The notes beneath the pieces were generated by a model that worked only from the letters and a program-made list of their open reading frames with translations, was not told the DNA's origin and made no database searches. Shown here piece after piece: positions 5,017 through 6,716 of a stretch of 6,716 nt of DNA (position 1 is its first letter; each line of letters opens with the position of its first letter). Source of the DNA: Bacteroidales bacterium (GTDB lineage Bacteria > Bacteroidota > Bacteroidia > Bacteroidales > UBA932); the NCBI GenBank assembly GCA_017651785.1, contig JAGCCD010000138.1, positions 1-6,716 of the forward strand, read 5' to 3'. A program made the position numbers and the translations under genes.

Positions 5017-6716
5017 TTAGAAGGTTATTGTTACGCCGCCCATCAGGTTGCGCTGCTGGGGATAGTATCCGTTGTTCACTCCGGGAGATTCCGGGTCAAT
5101 GCCTTCGGGAAGGCCGTCCAGGGTGAAGAGGTTGTTGCCCTCTACGAAGAAGCGGAGAGCCTCTACGCCGAAGCTGCGGGTGATGTTTGCCGGCAGAGTG
5201 TAGCCGAGCTGCGCGGTCTTGAGGCGAACGTACGTGCCGTCACGCCACCAGAAGCTGGAGCTCAGGCCGTTGTCTCCGCCGTGACCGGTTGCGCTGAGGG
5301 TAAGGCGGGGGAAGGTACCGTTTGGATTGTCCAGGCTGCAGGCGTTTTCTACGAGGAAGAGAGGGGAGTTGCCGCCTTCCTTGAAGGTCTGGGTCCAGAT
5401 GGTGTTGTCGTCGTTCTCGTTGAAATACGTACCGGTCATAGATACCTGGAACAGGGCGCCGCCGGTGAACTGTAGGTTGGCGTCGAAACCGTTCCAGCCC
5501 AAGTTGATGTTAAGACCGTAGGTGAGCTCGGGCCTGTTGGACTTGCCGAAGATGCCCCTGTCCTGCCAGTCGATCTGTCCGTCGCCGTTCAGGTCCCTGT
5601 ACTTTATGTCTCCTATGCAGGGACGGGTGCCGTACCAGGCAGAGTTGTCTATCTCTTCCTCGCTCCTGTAAAGGCCCTCTGCAATCCAGCCCCAGTGCTG
5701 ACCGTAGGTGGTTCCGGTGACTTTCTGCCACTCGGGGACGTTGGGCTCGTCGTTGTACTTGAGCCAGCGGGTCTTGCTGTAGGTGAGGGTTGCGGCGAGT
5801 TCGTAGAAGAAGGGTTTGCCGCCAAGCGAGAAGCTGTTGCGGTGGCTTACCAGAATGTCTATACCCTTGCTGTCTATGGAGTTTCCGTTAACGTATGTGG
5901 GGTAGTATCCGCCCATTGAATCGGGGTGGCCGCCGCCGTTCCAGCTAAGGATGTCGAATGTGTAGTTGTAGAAGCCGTCTACCTCCATGCCCAGCAGGCC
6001 GTTCCACAGGGAGATGTCCCAGCCGACGTTCCAGCTGAGGGTCTTTTCCCACGTGAGGTCTTTGTTTGGAATGCCGGAGGTGTAGTATGCGGGGACAGCC
6101 GCAGAGCCGGGATAAAGGACCTTGCCGCCCAGCGCGTATTTGCTCAGGAACATATAGGGGCTCACGCCGTCGTTGCCCAGAAGGCCCACGGAGGCGCGCA
6201 GCTTGAGGTTGTCCAGAGACTGCCAGCCCTGCATGAAGGGCTCCTTTGAGATGATCCATCCCAGCGAAGCGGAGGGGAAGAAGCCCCAGCGGGTCTTGGT
6301 CATTCCGGCGAACTTGTAGGAGCCGTCGTAACGGCCGGTGAACTCGGCGAGGTACTTCTCGTCGTAGTTATAACGGAGGCGGCCCACATAGCCGGCGCTG
6401 CGGGAGGCGTTGCTGTAGCCCATAACGGGGCTTGCAGTGGGAGTGCCGTTGTCAAGCTCGGGAAGGAGGGCGAACGGAACGTTCTTCACATAGGCGCTGA
6501 GGCTGTTGGACTGGAAGTCGCGGATCTCAGCCAGCGCCAGCGCCTCCACATTGTGCTTACCGAAAGAGTTGGCGTACGAGATGCTTGCCTGCGCCGTCAT
6601 TGCCTGCTGATACCAGGAACCCTCTCCCAGCTTGTTGCCGTCTGACGCTCCGTTTACGTCTACCATAGGGTTGGTCCAGCCCCAGGAGCCGTCTGCGTTG
6701 CGGGTGCGGGCGATTA
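5017..6716 (-). CDS. SusC/RagA-family TonB-linked outer-membrane transporter, C-terminal part; 5' end beyond the right edge
   Basis: The frame is open from the right edge (first full codon ends at 6714) to TAA at 5019-5017, giving about 565 residues. SusC proteins are usually around 1,000 residues, so roughly the N-terminal half (signal peptide, carboxypeptidase-like domain, TonB box and plug) lies outside. The Met at 6666 is internal, not a start: the same frame continues upstream with ordinary SusC-like sequence. What is seen is the beta-barrel, counting from that Met: GRLRYNYDEKYLAEFTGRYD (95-114), FFPSASLGW (129-137), LKLRASVGLLGND (154-166), a Ca-binding-like loop DLNGDGQIDWQD (358-369, bases 5560-5595), NRPELTYGLN (377-386), RLKTAQLGYTLP (481-492), and the final strand ending GGVTITF with a terminal Phe, the expected outer-membrane protein signal. 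With the following susD-like gene it forms the import complex, energised by TonB-ExbBD. Substrate is not evident. Confidence 0.97.
   Translation of the reverse strand, partial: IARTRNADGSWGWTNPMVDVNGASDGNKLGEGSWYQQAMTAQASISYANSFGKHNVEALALAEIRDFQSNSLSAYVKNVPFALLPELDNGTPTASPVMGYSNASRSAGYVGRLRYNYDEKYLAEFTGRYDGSYKFAGMTKTRWGFFPSASLGWIISKEPFMQGWQSLDNLKLRASVGLLGNDGVSPYMFLSKYALGGKVLYPGSAAVPAYYTSGIPNKDLTWEKTLSWNVGWDISLWNGLLGMEVDGFYNYTFDILSWNGGGHPDSMGGYYPTYVNGNSIDSKGIDILVSHRNSFSLGGKPFFYELAATLTYSKTRWLKYNDEPNVPEWQKVTGTTYGQHWGWIAEGLYRSEEEIDNSAWYGTRPCIGDIKYRDLNGDGQIDWQDRGIFGKSNRPELTYGLNINLGWNGFDANLQFTGGALFQVSMTGTYFNENDDNTIWTQTFKEGGNSPLFLVENACSLDNPNGTFPRLTLSATGHGGDNGLSSSFWWRDGTYVRLKTAQLGYTLPANITRSFGVEALRFFVEGNNLFTLDGLPEGIDPESPGVNNGYYPQQRNLMGGVTITF

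Noticed and set aside
4840..5475. 211-codon plus-strand open frame spanning the susC-susD junction
   Set aside because: It is antisense to two well-supported genes and rich in Val/Ala/Gly/Glu from reverse reading of GC-rich codons. There is no domain or start-site support.
5017..6666. Treating the Met at 6666 as the start of a complete 549-residue protein
   Set aside because: The frame continues without a stop to the right edge, and the product begins in mid-barrel without signal peptide or plug. It is a truncated view of a longer SusC-like protein.

Overview
The window is a run of five minus-strand genes from a Bacteroidota genome, most likely a Bacteroidales member. The evidence is a SusC/SusD outer-membrane glycan-uptake pair followed by lipoproteins with Bacteroidota-style signal peptides, with no clear Shine-Dalgarno sequences at the gene junctions. 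The DNA is visibly GC-rich for this phylum and the third codon positions are GC-heavy. That points away from a typical low-GC Bacteroides and towards something like an Alistipes/Rikenellaceae or other GC-rich gut Bacteroidales lineage. The genus is a weak inference.

Layout in transcription order, right to left: (1) the C-terminal half of a SusC-like TonB-dependent transporter, 6716-5017, cut by the right edge; (2) a complete SusD-like glycan-binding lipoprotein, 5003-3345; (3) a DUF5018-like all-beta lipoprotein, 3342-1606, probably an accessory surface glycan-binding protein; (4) a phosphodiester glycosidase (NAGPA / DUF2233 fold) lipoprotein, 1609-557; (5) the N-terminal 186 residues of a family-10-like glycosyl hydrolase (GHL10) lipoprotein, 560-1, cut by the left edge. 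The genes are packed with a 13-base gap, a 2-base gap and two 4-base ATGA overlaps. This is a single polycistronic unit with probable translational coupling. There is no intergenic stretch longer than 13 bases, and I see no RNA gene, mobile element, repeat array, promoter or terminator.

Together the genes look like a small polysaccharide utilization locus. The receptor pair and the DUF5018-like protein would capture and import a glycan. The two enzymes would act on it, one with a fold known for cleaving sugar-1-phosphodiesters and one from a family that includes peptidoglycan-glycan hydrolases. No classical CAZyme, sulfatase or regulator is visible, though the locus runs off both edges. The most interesting point is this pairing. 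It suggests a phosphate-bridged or cell-wall-type glycan as substrate, for example a GlcNAc-1-phosphate-linked polymer such as the wall teichoic acid/peptidoglycan junction, rather than an ordinary plant or host polysaccharide. The substrate is inference.
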